Below, piece by piece: positions 1-6,821 of a stretch of DNA of 9,648 nt. Source of the DNA: Gammaproteobacteria bacterium (lineage in GTDB: Bacteria > Pseudomonadota > Gammaproteobacteria > Pseudomonadales > Pseudohongiellaceae); assembly GCA_016762975.1 (NCBI GenBank), contig JAESUV010000028.1, forward strand, positions 22,283 to 31,930, in the 5' to 3' direction. The position numbers and the translations under genes were made by a program. Under the pieces are notes generated by a model. It saw only the letters and a list, made by a program, of their open reading frames with translations, was not told the DNA's origin and ran no database searches. Positions within the stretch are counted from its first letter, which is position 1; every line of letters begins with the position of its first letter.

Positions 1-2099
1 CTACTGCTAATCAGCATTACATCTTTAGAGCCATCCGTTATAGCCGTGCCAACTAGTTCATCGCCCTCGTCCAATTCAATTGCTCTGAGACCTACGCTGC
101 GCTGCCTAGAGAAATTTGTGAGTGCTGTCTTTTTAACTGTACCGTTCGATGTAGCCATAAACACGAATTCATCTTCAGGATAATCCTTAACCGGAAGCAT
201 GCTGGTAATACGCTCACCCTCATCGAGTGGAAGAATATTAACGAGCGGCTTACCTCGAGCAGTACGGCTTGCCACTGGGATCATGTACACTTTTAGCCAA
301 TAGACCTTTCCCTGACTGCTAAAACAAAGCAGTGTGTCGTGAGTATTCGCGATCAATAGGTGTTCAACTATATCTTCGTCTTTAACCGATGCTGCCGCCT
401 TGCCCGTGCCGCCGCGCTTCTGCGCACTGTAGTCGGCAAGTGGCTGAGACTTCGCGTAACCGGTTCTAGAGATAGTGACTACTCGGTCTTCTTCGGAGAT
501 CAAGTCTTCTATAGTAAGGTCGAGTTGCGAGCTTACTATTTCAGTGCGACGTTCATCGCCATACTCTTTCTTCACCGCTTCCAACTCATCGCGAACCACA
601 CCTAGAAGCCGAGGCTCGTTCCCCAAAATATCTAGATAATCTGCAATATGTTTCAGCAGTTCAGTATAGTCATTTATTAGTTTTTCATGCTCTAACCCGG
701 TGAGGCGGTGTAGCCTCAAATCCAAAATTGCCTGTGCCTGTTCTGGGCTAATAAAATATTCTTTGTCTTTCAATCCATATTCCGGATCCAAACCTTCGGG
801 CCTGCAAGCATCAGCTCCTACTTCGCCTAACATTTCTAACACGCTGTCCGATTTCCAAGATCTAGCAAGCAGCTTTATTTTCGCCTCTGCCGAGGTCGGT
901 GAGGCCTTAATCAGCGCAATGACTGCATCAATATTCGCTAACGCTACGGCAAGCCCTTCCAGAATATGCCCGCGATCTCTAGCCTTTCGCAGCAAATAAC
1001 TAGTCCGCCTGGAGACTACCTCGCGACGATGACGGATGAAGGAATCGAGCATTTCCTTCAGGTTCAGTAATCGTGGCTGACCATCGACCAGCGCGACCAT
1101 GTTAATGCCAAAAACCGACTGCATCTGCGTCTGTGCGTACAAATTATTGAGTACGACATCGCCCATCTCGCCCTTACGCAGTTCGATTACAATTCTAAGA
1201 CCATCCTGGTCTGACTCGTCACGCAGCTCCGTAATACCCTCGATTTTCTTGTCTTTAACGAGCTCGGCTATCTTTTCAATAAGCTTGGATTTATTCAGCT
1301 GATAAGGGATTTCGTGGACAATGATCGTCTGTTTTCCAGATTTTTCACTGTCAATTATTGACGCCTTCGCACGCATGTAGATACGGCCGCGGCCGGTTTT
1401 GTAGGCTTGGACGATGCCAGCCTTGCCGTTAATGATTGCCGCGGTCGGAAAATCCGGCCCCTTGATGTGCTCCATCAGCCCATCGATATCAATTTCGGGG
1501 TTCTCCATTAACGCCATGACTCCGGCGATAACCTCGTTTAGGTTGTGAGGAGGTATATTTGTTGCCATACCTACCGCAATTCCGGAAGAACCATTCACCA
1601 ATAGATTGGGGATCCGCGTAGGCATAACATCTGGAATATGTTCTGTGCCGTCGTAGTTGGGCGAGAAATCGACCGTTTCCTTGTCCAGATCTGCGAGCAA
1701 ATCATGGGAAATTTTCTCCATGCGAATTTCTGTGTAACGCATCGCGGCCGCAGAATCGCCGTCTATCGAGCCGAAGTTGCCCTGTCCATCTACTAACGGA
1801 TAGCGCAGCGAAAAATCCTGCGCCATACGCACGATAGTGTCATACACCGCGGTATCACCATGAGGGTGATACTTACCAATTACATCGCCCACAATACGAG
1901 CCGACTTCTTGTAAGGCTTGTTGTAATCGTTTGAAAGTACGCTCATCGCGAATAGCACTCGGCGATGAACAGGTTTCAAGCCATCCCTAACATCAGGCAA
2001 AGCGCGACCTACAATCACGCTCATTGCATAGGCGAGGTAAGATTCCCGCATTTCACTTTCTAACGAGACAGGCAAGACCTGTTTAGCAAACTCGGTCAT
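1..2099 (-). CDS. gyrA: DNA gyrase subunit A (partial, C-terminus beyond left edge)
   Basis: This is the breakage-reunion subunit of the GyrA2GyrB2 topoisomerase that introduces negative supercoils into DNA. The first 699 residues are present, read from the ATG at 2099-2097 ([20 protein letters not shown]). The quinolone-determining region reads [10 protein letters not shown], with Thr83 (codon at 1851-1853) and Asp87. The catalytic tyrosine is Tyr122 in AAAMRYTE (codon at 1734-1736). The GyrA box reads QKRGGTG from residue 560 (402-422). This box marks the DNA-wrapping C-terminal domain and separates GyrA from ParC, which lacks a conserved copy. The numbering matches E. coli GyrA at residues 83, 87, 122 and 560, so the start is well supported. 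An AGGAT at 2115-2111 lies 11 nt upstream and is a modest ribosome site. The remaining C-terminal beta-pinwheel lies outside the window. The gene is divergent from the mtaD operon. Confidence 0.98.
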   Translation of the reverse strand, partial: MTEFAKQVLPVSLESEMRESYLAYAMSVIVGRALPDVRDGLKPVHRRVLFAMSVLSNDYNKPYKKSARIVGDVIGKYHPHGDTAVYDTIVRMAQDFSLRYPLVDGQGNFGSIDGDSAAAMRYTEIRMEKISHDLLADLDKETVDFSPNYDGTEHIPDVMPTRIPNLLVNGSSGIAVGMATNIPPHNLNEVIAGVMALMENPEIDIDGLMEHIKGPDFPTAAIINGKAGIVQAYKTGRGRIYMRAKASIIDSEKSGKQTIIVHEIPYQLNKSKLIEKIAELVKDKKIEGITELRDESDQDGLRIVIELRKGEMGDVVLNNLYAQTQMQSVFGINMVALVDGQPRLLNLKEMLDSFIRHRREVVSRRTSYLLRKARDRGHILEGLAVALANIDAVIALIKASPTSAEAKIKLLARSWKSDSVLEMLGEVGADACRPEGLDPEYGLKDKEYFISPEQAQAILDLRLHRLTGLEHEKLINDYTELLKHIADYLDILGNEPRLLGVVRDELEAVKKEYGDERRTEIVSSQLDLTIEDLISEEDRVVTISRTGYAKSQPLADYSAQKRGGTGKAAASVKDEDIVEHLLIANTHDTLLCFSSQGKVYWLKVYMIPVASRTARGKPLVNILPLDEGERITSMLPVKDYPEDEFVFMATSNGTVKKTALTNFSRQRSVGLRAIELDEGDELVGTAITDGSKDVMLISS

Positions 2100-2276
2100 A
2101 GGTTGACTACATCCTAAATAATGGGATAACTAGAGATTAATGAGGCATGATTTCTTGCATGAAAACACAACTATTTATTGTTTTTCCTTACTCTTTTAAC
2201 GGCCGATTTCAAGCTTTTCTGATAGCTAATTTGCAGTTTAAATCCGAGGAAGAATCCATCCTCATAAGAGCGCCAA

Positions 2277-2305
2277 ATTGTACCACTATTCGGGGCTTTT
2301 GTGAC
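2277..2305 (-). promoter_or_regulatory. Candidate gyrA promoter (sigma-70 type)
   Basis: On the minus strand a -10-like TACAAT (2282-2277) lies 17 nt downstream of GTCACA (2305-2300). These match the sigma-70 consensus at 5 of 6 and 4 of 6 positions, with ideal spacing. If used, the gyrA leader would be roughly 170 nt. Other weak candidates lie closer to the gene, such as TTGAAA at 2212-2207, which lacks a good -10. This is an inference from consensus only. Confidence 0.3.
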
Positions 2306-2392
2306 AGCCGTAATGGTTATTAATTGTCGTAAAAACTCCTGTTTTTTCAATAATTTCCAGCGAGAATGGCAGGGAATTTTGTGACGCGCTAT

Positions 2393-2419
2393 TTCGAATT
2401 TTTCTAGGTATAATTCGAA
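2393..2419 (+). promoter_or_regulatory. Inverted repeat over a consensus -10 box of the mtaD operon
   Basis: TTCGAATT (2393-2400) and AATTCGAA (2412-2419) form a perfect 8-bp inverted repeat with an 11-nt spacer. The arms' TTCGAA cores are 21 bp apart, about two helical turns. A perfect plus-strand TATAAT (2409-2414) overlaps the right arm, about 59 nt before the mtaD start. No good -35 stands at 17 nt upstream (GCGCTA there), so the promoter could be weak or need an activator. The arrangement would suit an operator bound by a dimer, but no regulator is identified. Confidence 0.45.
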
Positions 2420-2472
2420 CCCTGATTTTTTGCTTGAATCACTAATTATTTGCAGAGCAAACAGAGGCAATT

Positions 2473-3810
2473 TTGAGCATAACAACGAGTATTCAAGCTG
2501 ATCTATTGGTTTCGGCAAAATGGGTCATCCCGGTACAACCTCAAGGCGCGGTTTTAGAGGACTATTGTGTCGCCATAAAAGGCAATAAAATTGTCGCTGT
2601 TTGCAGCCAGGCCGAAGCCGAGGCAACGATCAATAGCAACGAAATTTTACACCTACCCGACCACGCGCTGATACCGGGCTTAATAAACGCCCACGGTCAC
2701 TCGGCAATGGCTTTGATGCGAGGCATAGCCGATGACGTACCGCTTACCGAGTGGCTGGAAGAGTCAATATGGCCCCTTGAGGCCAAGTTTGTTTCGGAGA
2801 GCTTCGTGCTTGCAGGGGCAAACCTGGCCATCGCAGAGATGATACGCTCTGGCACTACCTGCTTTGCCGATATGTACTTCTATCCAGATCAGGTGGCGAA
2901 AGCAGCCCTTGCCGCCAACATTCGAGTGCAACTAGCCAGCCCGGTTCTAGATTTCGAGACAGTGTGGGCAGCCGATGCTGATGAATACATTTCCAAGGCA
3001 ACGAAACTGCACGATGATTACCGCCACAGCGAACTGATCCATACCGCATTTGGGCCACATGCGCCCTACACGGTGTCAGACGCGCCGCTCAAGAAGCTAT
3101 CGACACTCGCTAATGAGATGGACTTGCCGATCCATATGCACGTACACGAGACAGCCAAAGAAGTCTCAGACGCATTGGCAAGCGACGGGCGCACGCCGGT
3201 AGCGCGACTTAAACAGCTAGGCCTACTCAGTCCTCGCCTCGTCTGCGTGCACGCCACCACACTATCTAATGCAGATATAGCCTCTTTGGCTGAGGCCGGG
3301 TCTCATGTTGTGCACTGCCCTGAGTCTAACTTAAAACTAGCCAGCGGCTTCTGCGAAGTCGCCAAGTTAAGCAAGGCCGGCATTAATGTCGCGCTAGGCA
3401 CAGATGGTTGCGCGAGCAATAACGACCTAGATATGATCTCTGAGATGCGCACCGCCGCGTTGCTCGCCAAAGGCGTGGCTAAAGATGCTTCGGCATTACC
3501 TGCCCACCAAGCGCTTGAGATGGCAACGATAAACGGCGCTAGAGCACTCGGCTTAGAGGCCATGATCGGCAGCCTAGAAGTCGGTAAGTATGCTGATATG
3601 ACCGCGATTGATCTCAACACATTGAATAGCACGCCCCTGTACAATCCGATTTCACAGATAGTCTACGCAACACAGGCATCCCAAGTTTCACATGTCTGGT
3701 GCTCCGGGCAACAACTATTAAGGGATGGCGAATTCAACAACCTAGATATTCAAGCCATAAAATCCGCTAGTGCAGAGTGGCAAGCAAAGCTTTCAGCCGC
3801 TCATAACTAG
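2473..3810 (+). CDS. mtaD: TRZ/ATZ-family 5-methylthioadenosine / S-adenosylhomocysteine deaminase
   Basis: This is an amidohydrolase-superfamily enzyme of 445 residues, predicted to hydrolyse the 6-amino group of methylthioadenosine or S-adenosylhomocysteine to the inosine form. Metal ligands are visible in the family order: His74 and His76 (NAHGH), His223 (HMHVHE, with Glu226), His260 and Asp311 (ALGTDG). A beta-sandwich part wraps the barrel at both ends (residues about 8-65 and 365-430). The start is a TTG: AGAGG (2463-2467) lies 5 nt upstream, and the next in-frame ATG would remove the N-terminal sandwich. The gene leads the operon with ubiG, mupP and yciK, an order I recall from Pseudomonas, where the homologue next to ubiG was characterised as an MTA deaminase. 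Related deaminases act on guanine or chlorohydrolase substrates, so the exact substrate is inferred. Confidence 0.85.
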   Translation: MSITTSIQADLLVSAKWVIPVQPQGAVLEDYCVAIKGNKIVAVCSQAEAEATINSNEILHLPDHALIPGLINAHGHSAMALMRGIADDVPLTEWLEESIWPLEAKFVSESFVLAGANLAIAEMIRSGTTCFADMYFYPDQVAKAALAANIRVQLASPVLDFETVWAADADEYISKATKLHDDYRHSELIHTAFGPHAPYTVSDAPLKKLSTLANEMDLPIHMHVHETAKEVSDALASDGRTPVARLKQLGLLSPRLVCVHATTLSNADIASLAEAGSHVVHCPESNLKLASGFCEVAKLSKAGINVALGTDGCASNNDLDMISEMRTAALLAKGVAKDASALPAHQALEMATINGARALGLEAMIGSLEVGKYADMTAIDLNTLNSTPLYNPISQIVYATQASQVSHVWCSGQQLLRDGEFNNLDIQAIKSASAEWQAKLSAAHN

Positions 3811-3829
3811 TCAATCAGGCAGCAAAAAA

Positions 3830-4537
3830 ATGGACAATGTAGACGAGCTAGAAATTCGTAAATTTGAAGCCCTAGCAGCACGTTGGTGGGACCCTGACAG
3901 CGAATTTAAACCTCTGCATGAGATTAACCCGCTGCGGATGAGTTACATTAGCCGCAAGGTAAATCCAGCGGGCAAGAAAGTGCTAGATATCGGCTGCGGC
4001 GGCGGCATCCTAGCCGAGGCTATGGCCCATCATGGGGCCAGCGTCACTGCAATTGACATGGCTGACGCCTCGCTCTCCGTCGCCAGACTTCACCAGCTTG
4101 AAAGCAAACTCGAGATCGACTACCAGAAGTCTTCGGCCGAGCAGTACGCGCAAGAGCATAGCGAGCAATTCGACATAATTACCTGCCTGGAGATGCTTGA
4201 ACACGTTCCCGAACCAGCTAAAGTGATTCAAGCCTGCCACGACTTGGTGAAGCCTGGAGGAACCGTGTTTTTCTCGACGATCAATCGAAATCCCAAATCG
4301 TATTTATTCGCCATCCTCGGCGCCGAATATATTTTGAACCTGCTGCCGCGCGGCACTCATGACTACGCTAGATTTATCAAACCTTCCGAACTCGCTGCAT
4401 TTAGCCGAGACAGCAAGCTAGACCTGCAAGATCAAATCGGCATGGCCTACAATCCACTCACTCGCAAATACAGCTTAGAGGCGAATGTTGATGTGAACTA
4501 TATCGCTTGTTATACCCGAGCTGAGGCACAAACATGA
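3830..4537 (+). CDS. ubiG: Ubiquinone biosynthesis O-methyltransferase UbiG
   Basis: This SAM-dependent O-methyltransferase catalyses both O-methylation steps of ubiquinone synthesis, at the cytoplasmic membrane face. The protein has 235 residues, close to the family norm. It opens with the UbiG signature EIRKFEALAARWWDPDSEF and then HEINPLR (residues 8-36). SAM motif I is VLDIGCGGG (51-59), the acidic end of strand 2 is AIDMA (74-78), EMLEHVPEP lies at 121-129, and KPGG with the following strand at 141-150. The reading frame stays open further upstream to a GTG at 3770 inside mtaD. The ATG at 3830 is chosen because it matches the family N-terminus. It follows the mtaD stop by 19 nt and has only a weak AGG before it. 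Its stop overlaps the mupP start as ATGA. The by-product SAH is a likely substrate of the enzyme encoded upstream. Confidence 0.96.
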   Translation: MDNVDELEIRKFEALAARWWDPDSEFKPLHEINPLRMSYISRKVNPAGKKVLDIGCGGGILAEAMAHHGASVTAIDMADASLSVARLHQLESKLEIDYQKSSAEQYAQEHSEQFDIITCLEMLEHVPEPAKVIQACHDLVKPGGTVFFSTINRNPKSYLFAILGAEYILNLLPRGTHDYARFIKPSELAAFSRDSKLDLQDQIGMAYNPLTRKYSLEANVDVNYIACYTRAEAQT

Positions 4538-5235
4538 GCCAGTCGCACCATGTAAAACTAGAAACCTCCATCGAATGTGTGTTGTTCGATCTCGATGGCA
4601 CGCTCATCGATACAGCGCCAGATTTCACCCTAGTCGTAAACAAGCTATTGGCGGAGCATAACAAAGAGGCATTATCACACGAGACTATCCATTTAAACGT
4701 TTCGAATGGCGCACGCGCACTGGTCAAAAACGCATTTGATATTGATGAGACGCATGACAGTTTTGCTGATTTGTTAGAGCGGCTGTTAGATCTTTACTTT
4801 GATCAGTTAGACTCCACAGTCGCCACTCTCTATCCGGGATTAGACGACCTGCTCTCGCAATTAGAGGAGCAGAATATTCCCTGGGGAATCGTAACTAATA
4901 AGCCCGAGAAATTTAGTGTTCGCCTACTGGAAAAATTACATCTAAGTTCGCGTTGCAGCGTCCTAGTCTGTCCTGATCATGTGACCGAAACTAAGCCACA
5001 CCCTGAACCAATCTTGCTCGCACTAGAGAAGCTGGGCTGCGATAGCGAAAGAACGGTATATCTTGGCGATCACATTCGAGATATTCAGGCCGCCAAGAAT
5101 GCTGACGTGATCGCAATCGCTGCCGCGTACGGCTACCTAGCGGCGGACGCCAAAGTCGAAGAATGGTACGCAGACTTTATCCTGCAATCTTCCGAACAAA
5201 CTACCTCACTTTTGAATCTACTGAAATTTGCCTAA
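4534..5235 (+). CDS. mupP: HAD-family phosphatase, N-acetylmuramic acid 6-phosphate phosphatase MupP
   Basis: This is a 233-residue haloacid dehalogenase phosphatase of the Gph/phosphoglycolate group. HAD motif I is FDLDGTLIDT with nucleophile Asp19 and acid Asp21, motif II is IVTNKP (Thr121), motif III includes Lys154 in TKPHP, and motif IV is LGDHIRD (Asp179, Asp183). The stretch between motifs I and II is the helical cap. In Pseudomonas the gene beside ubiG and yciK is MupP, which dephosphorylates MurNAc-6-phosphate in the recycling route that leads to UDP-MurNAc while bypassing de novo synthesis. I assign MupP from that neighbourhood; a phosphoglycolate phosphatase (Gph) is the alternative and cannot be excluded by motifs. 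The start ATG sits in an ATGA overlap with the ubiG stop, with GAGG (4523-4526) 7 nt upstream, indicating coupled translation. Confidence 0.82.
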   Translation: MSQSHHVKLETSIECVLFDLDGTLIDTAPDFTLVVNKLLAEHNKEALSHETIHLNVSNGARALVKNAFDIDETHDSFADLLERLLDLYFDQLDSTVATLYPGLDDLLSQLEEQNIPWGIVTNKPEKFSVRLLEKLHLSSRCSVLVCPDHVTETKPHPEPILLALEKLGCDSERTVYLGDHIRDIQAAKNADVIAIAAAYGYLAADAKVEEWYADFILQSSEQTTSLLNLLKFA

Positions 5236-5237
5236 AC

Positions 5238-5996
5238 ATGACATTCACCTACGACGCAGAAAAGAACTTCCTAGACAAGAAAACCCTACTCATCACAGGA
5301 GCCAGCGATGGCATCGGTAAAGCCTGCGCGAAGACCTATGCCTCCTATGGCGCTACGGTCATTCTTCTGGGTAGGAACCAGCAAAAACTCGAAGCGGTAT
5401 TTGATGAAATCGAAGAGTTGCACCCCGGCAAGGTGATAATTCACCCGCTAGATTTTAAGACCGCATCCATGGCTGACTTTAAAACGCTAGCAGAGTCTTT
5501 GAATGATCAGTTTGAGTGCCTCGATGGTCTAATACATAACGCTGCCTTGTTAGGCCCCCGCACACCTATTGAGTTCTATCCTGAAGCGGACTGGAGCGAT
5601 CTAATGCAGGTGAACGTCAATGCTGTGTTCCAACTTACTCAGTCTCTACTGCCTGCCCTGAGAAAGTCAGAAGACGCACGACTGCTTTTCATCTCTTCCA
5701 GTGTAGGTCGCATCGGCCGAGCATTTTGGGGAGCCTACGCTGTTTCTAAATTTGCCCTAGAAGGCTTAATGCAGACACTGGCCGAGGAATTAGAGAACAC
5801 GACCTCGATACGTGTGAATAGCTTAAACCCTGGCGGGACTCGTACCAACATGCGGCGCGATGCCTATCCTGCGGAAGATCCGCAGACGCAGCCGACCGCG
5901 GAATCACTGATGCCAGTCTATCTCTATTTGATGAGTGAAGAAGCAAAGCACATTCACGGTCAGGCGCTTAATGCGAGGGATTTTAAAGCGGTTTAG
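5238..5996 (+). CDS. yciK: YciK-type short-chain dehydrogenase/reductase
   Basis: This is a classical short-chain dehydrogenase of 252 residues, the same length as E. coli YciK as I recall it. The Rossmann nucleotide motif is TGASDGIG (residues 20-27), and GRNQQKL (45-51) suggests NADP preference. The NAG-like motif is NAALLG (101-106). The catalytic set is Ser154, Tyr167 and Lys171 (YAVSK), with Asn in VNVNA. The PGGTRTNMR segment (198-206) is typical of the YciK group. The physiological substrate is not known to me. The frame is open upstream to 5163 inside mupP, but the ATG at 5238 gives the YciK-like start and sits 2 nt after the mupP stop. No clear Shine-Dalgarno precedes it, so translation probably depends on ribosomes finishing mupP. 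Its TAG stop overlaps the TAA stop of the convergent rluB. Confidence 0.93.
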   Translation: MTFTYDAEKNFLDKKTLLITGASDGIGKACAKTYASYGATVILLGRNQQKLEAVFDEIEELHPGKVIIHPLDFKTASMADFKTLAESLNDQFECLDGLIHNAALLGPRTPIEFYPEADWSDLMQVNVNAVFQLTQSLLPALRKSEDARLLFISSSVGRIGRAFWGAYAVSKFALEGLMQTLAEELENTTSIRVNSLNPGGTRTNMRRDAYPAEDPQTQPTAESLMPVYLYLMSEEAKHIHGQALNARDFKAV

Positions 5997-6760
5997 TCCG
6001 GTTTATTGCGAGCAGGTCGCTCACTCTCTTTATTAACCAGTTTAAGAAGCTTATCGATCTCAGTCTTGCCTAGTTCGTTGTATCTGCCCTTTACTACCGA
6101 GCTTGGGATAAATAGCGGTCCGAAACGAACACGCTTCAAGCGACTAACTTTTACACCTTGTGATTCCCACAACTTGCGCACTTCGCGATTACGGCCTTCC
6201 AGCAACACAACGTGATACCACTGGTTAACACCCTCTCCGCCGTAGTGCTGGATATCGGTGAAGCGACAGAGATGGTCTTCGATTATCACGCCCTTGTGCA
6301 TCTCCTGCACCATCTCCGGGGTGACATCCCCCAAGATGCGAACAGCATACTCTCGCTCAATCTGGGAGCTTGGATGCATTAACTTATTCGCGAGTTCTCC
6401 GTCGGTCGTAAACAACATGAGGCCGCTAGTGTTTAAATCGAGGCGGCCAACGGAAACCCAGCGACCATGCTTCAAGGGAGGGAGTCTATCGAACACTGTT
6501 CGCCTTCCCTCTGGATCATTTCGAGTAGACACTTCGTTCTCAGGCTTGTTGTAAAGAATCACCCGTCGATCCTCGCGGATTTTCTTTTGCGGCGCCAACT
6601 TCTTCCCATCGACAACAATCTTATCGTCGTCCGTCACGCGATCGCCTACAACGGCAATTTTACCGTTGACCTTGATGCGGCCTTTTGCGATCCATGTCTC
6701 GATTTCGCGACGCGAACCGAAACCTGCACGAGCCAGTACTTTTTGAAGCTTCTCAGTCAT
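5993..6760 (-). CDS. rluB: 23S rRNA pseudouridine synthase RluB
   Basis: This RsuA/RluB-family enzyme isomerises a uridine of 23S rRNA (U2605 in E. coli numbering) to pseudouridine. It has 255 residues. An S4 RNA-binding domain lies at about 3-50 (LQKVLARAGFGSRREIETWI). The catalytic domain follows, with GRLDLNTSGLMLFTTDGE (105-122) holding the catalytic Asp108, and the typical EGRNREVRKLWE segment. CTRNDPEG in E. coli RluB corresponds to STRNDPEG here, which favours RluB over RluE or RluF. The protein is about 35 residues shorter than the E. coli one, which carries a basic C-terminal tail that is missing here. The ATG at 6760 gives the family N-terminus, but no good Shine-Dalgarno precedes it. 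It lies 61 nt after scpB. E. coli also keeps rluB near yciK, so the neighbourhood is conserved. Confidence 0.95.
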   Translation of the reverse strand: MTEKLQKVLARAGFGSRREIETWIAKGRIKVNGKIAVVGDRVTDDDKIVVDGKKLAPQKKIREDRRVILYNKPENEVSTRNDPEGRRTVFDRLPPLKHGRWVSVGRLDLNTSGLMLFTTDGELANKLMHPSSQIEREYAVRILGDVTPEMVQEMHKGVIIEDHLCRFTDIQHYGGEGVNQWYHVVLLEGRNREVRKLWESQGVKVSRLKRVRFGPLFIPSSVVKGRYNELGKTEIDKLLKLVNKESERPARNKPD

Positions 6761-6792
6761 GATTTGTTCGTTTTCTGTTAATAGGATTCTTA

Positions 6793-6812
6793 CGGCTAGC
6801 TTTACTAGGCCG
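6793..6812 (-). other. Intercistronic hairpin between scpB and rluB
   Basis: On the minus strand CGGCCTAG and CTAGCCG can pair as a 7-bp stem with one bulged C and a TAAAG loop. No T-run follows in either direction, so it is not a canonical terminator. It may influence mRNA processing or rluB translation. This comes from base pairing alone. Confidence 0.35.
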
Positions 6813-6821
6813 GCGATTCAA

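Larger units (their letters stand above)
2100..2472. other. Divergent gyrA / mtaD control region, no supported gene
   Basis: These 373 bases separate two divergent starts and are more AT-rich than the flanking genes. They should hold the promoters for gyrA (leftward) and the mtaD operon (rightward). Visible structure is a consensus TATAAT on the plus strand at 2409-2414 inside an inverted repeat, a possible leftward promoter near 2277-2305, and a 9-bp direct repeat TTTTGTGAC at 2297-2305 and 2377-2385. A 115-codon minus-strand reading frame runs through here, but it starts inside mtaD at a TTG and resembles no protein I know. No tRNA, riboswitch or clear terminator is visible. Confidence 0.7.

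Noticed and set aside
2297..2305. CRP binding site at TGTGAC
   Set aside because: The second half-site is missing at the required spacing.
2171..2518. 115-codon minus-strand reading frame across the gyrA-mtaD gap
   Set aside because: It starts at a TTG inside mtaD, covers the expected promoters, is rich in Lys and AT-driven codons, and matches no family I know.
3770..3829. Upstream extension of ubiG to a GTG
   Set aside because: It lies within the mtaD coding end, and the family N-terminus begins at the ATG at 3830.
5163..5237. Upstream extension of yciK to an ATG inside mupP
   Set aside because: The extra 25 residues have no YciK counterpart; the ATG at 5238 gives the normal length of 252.
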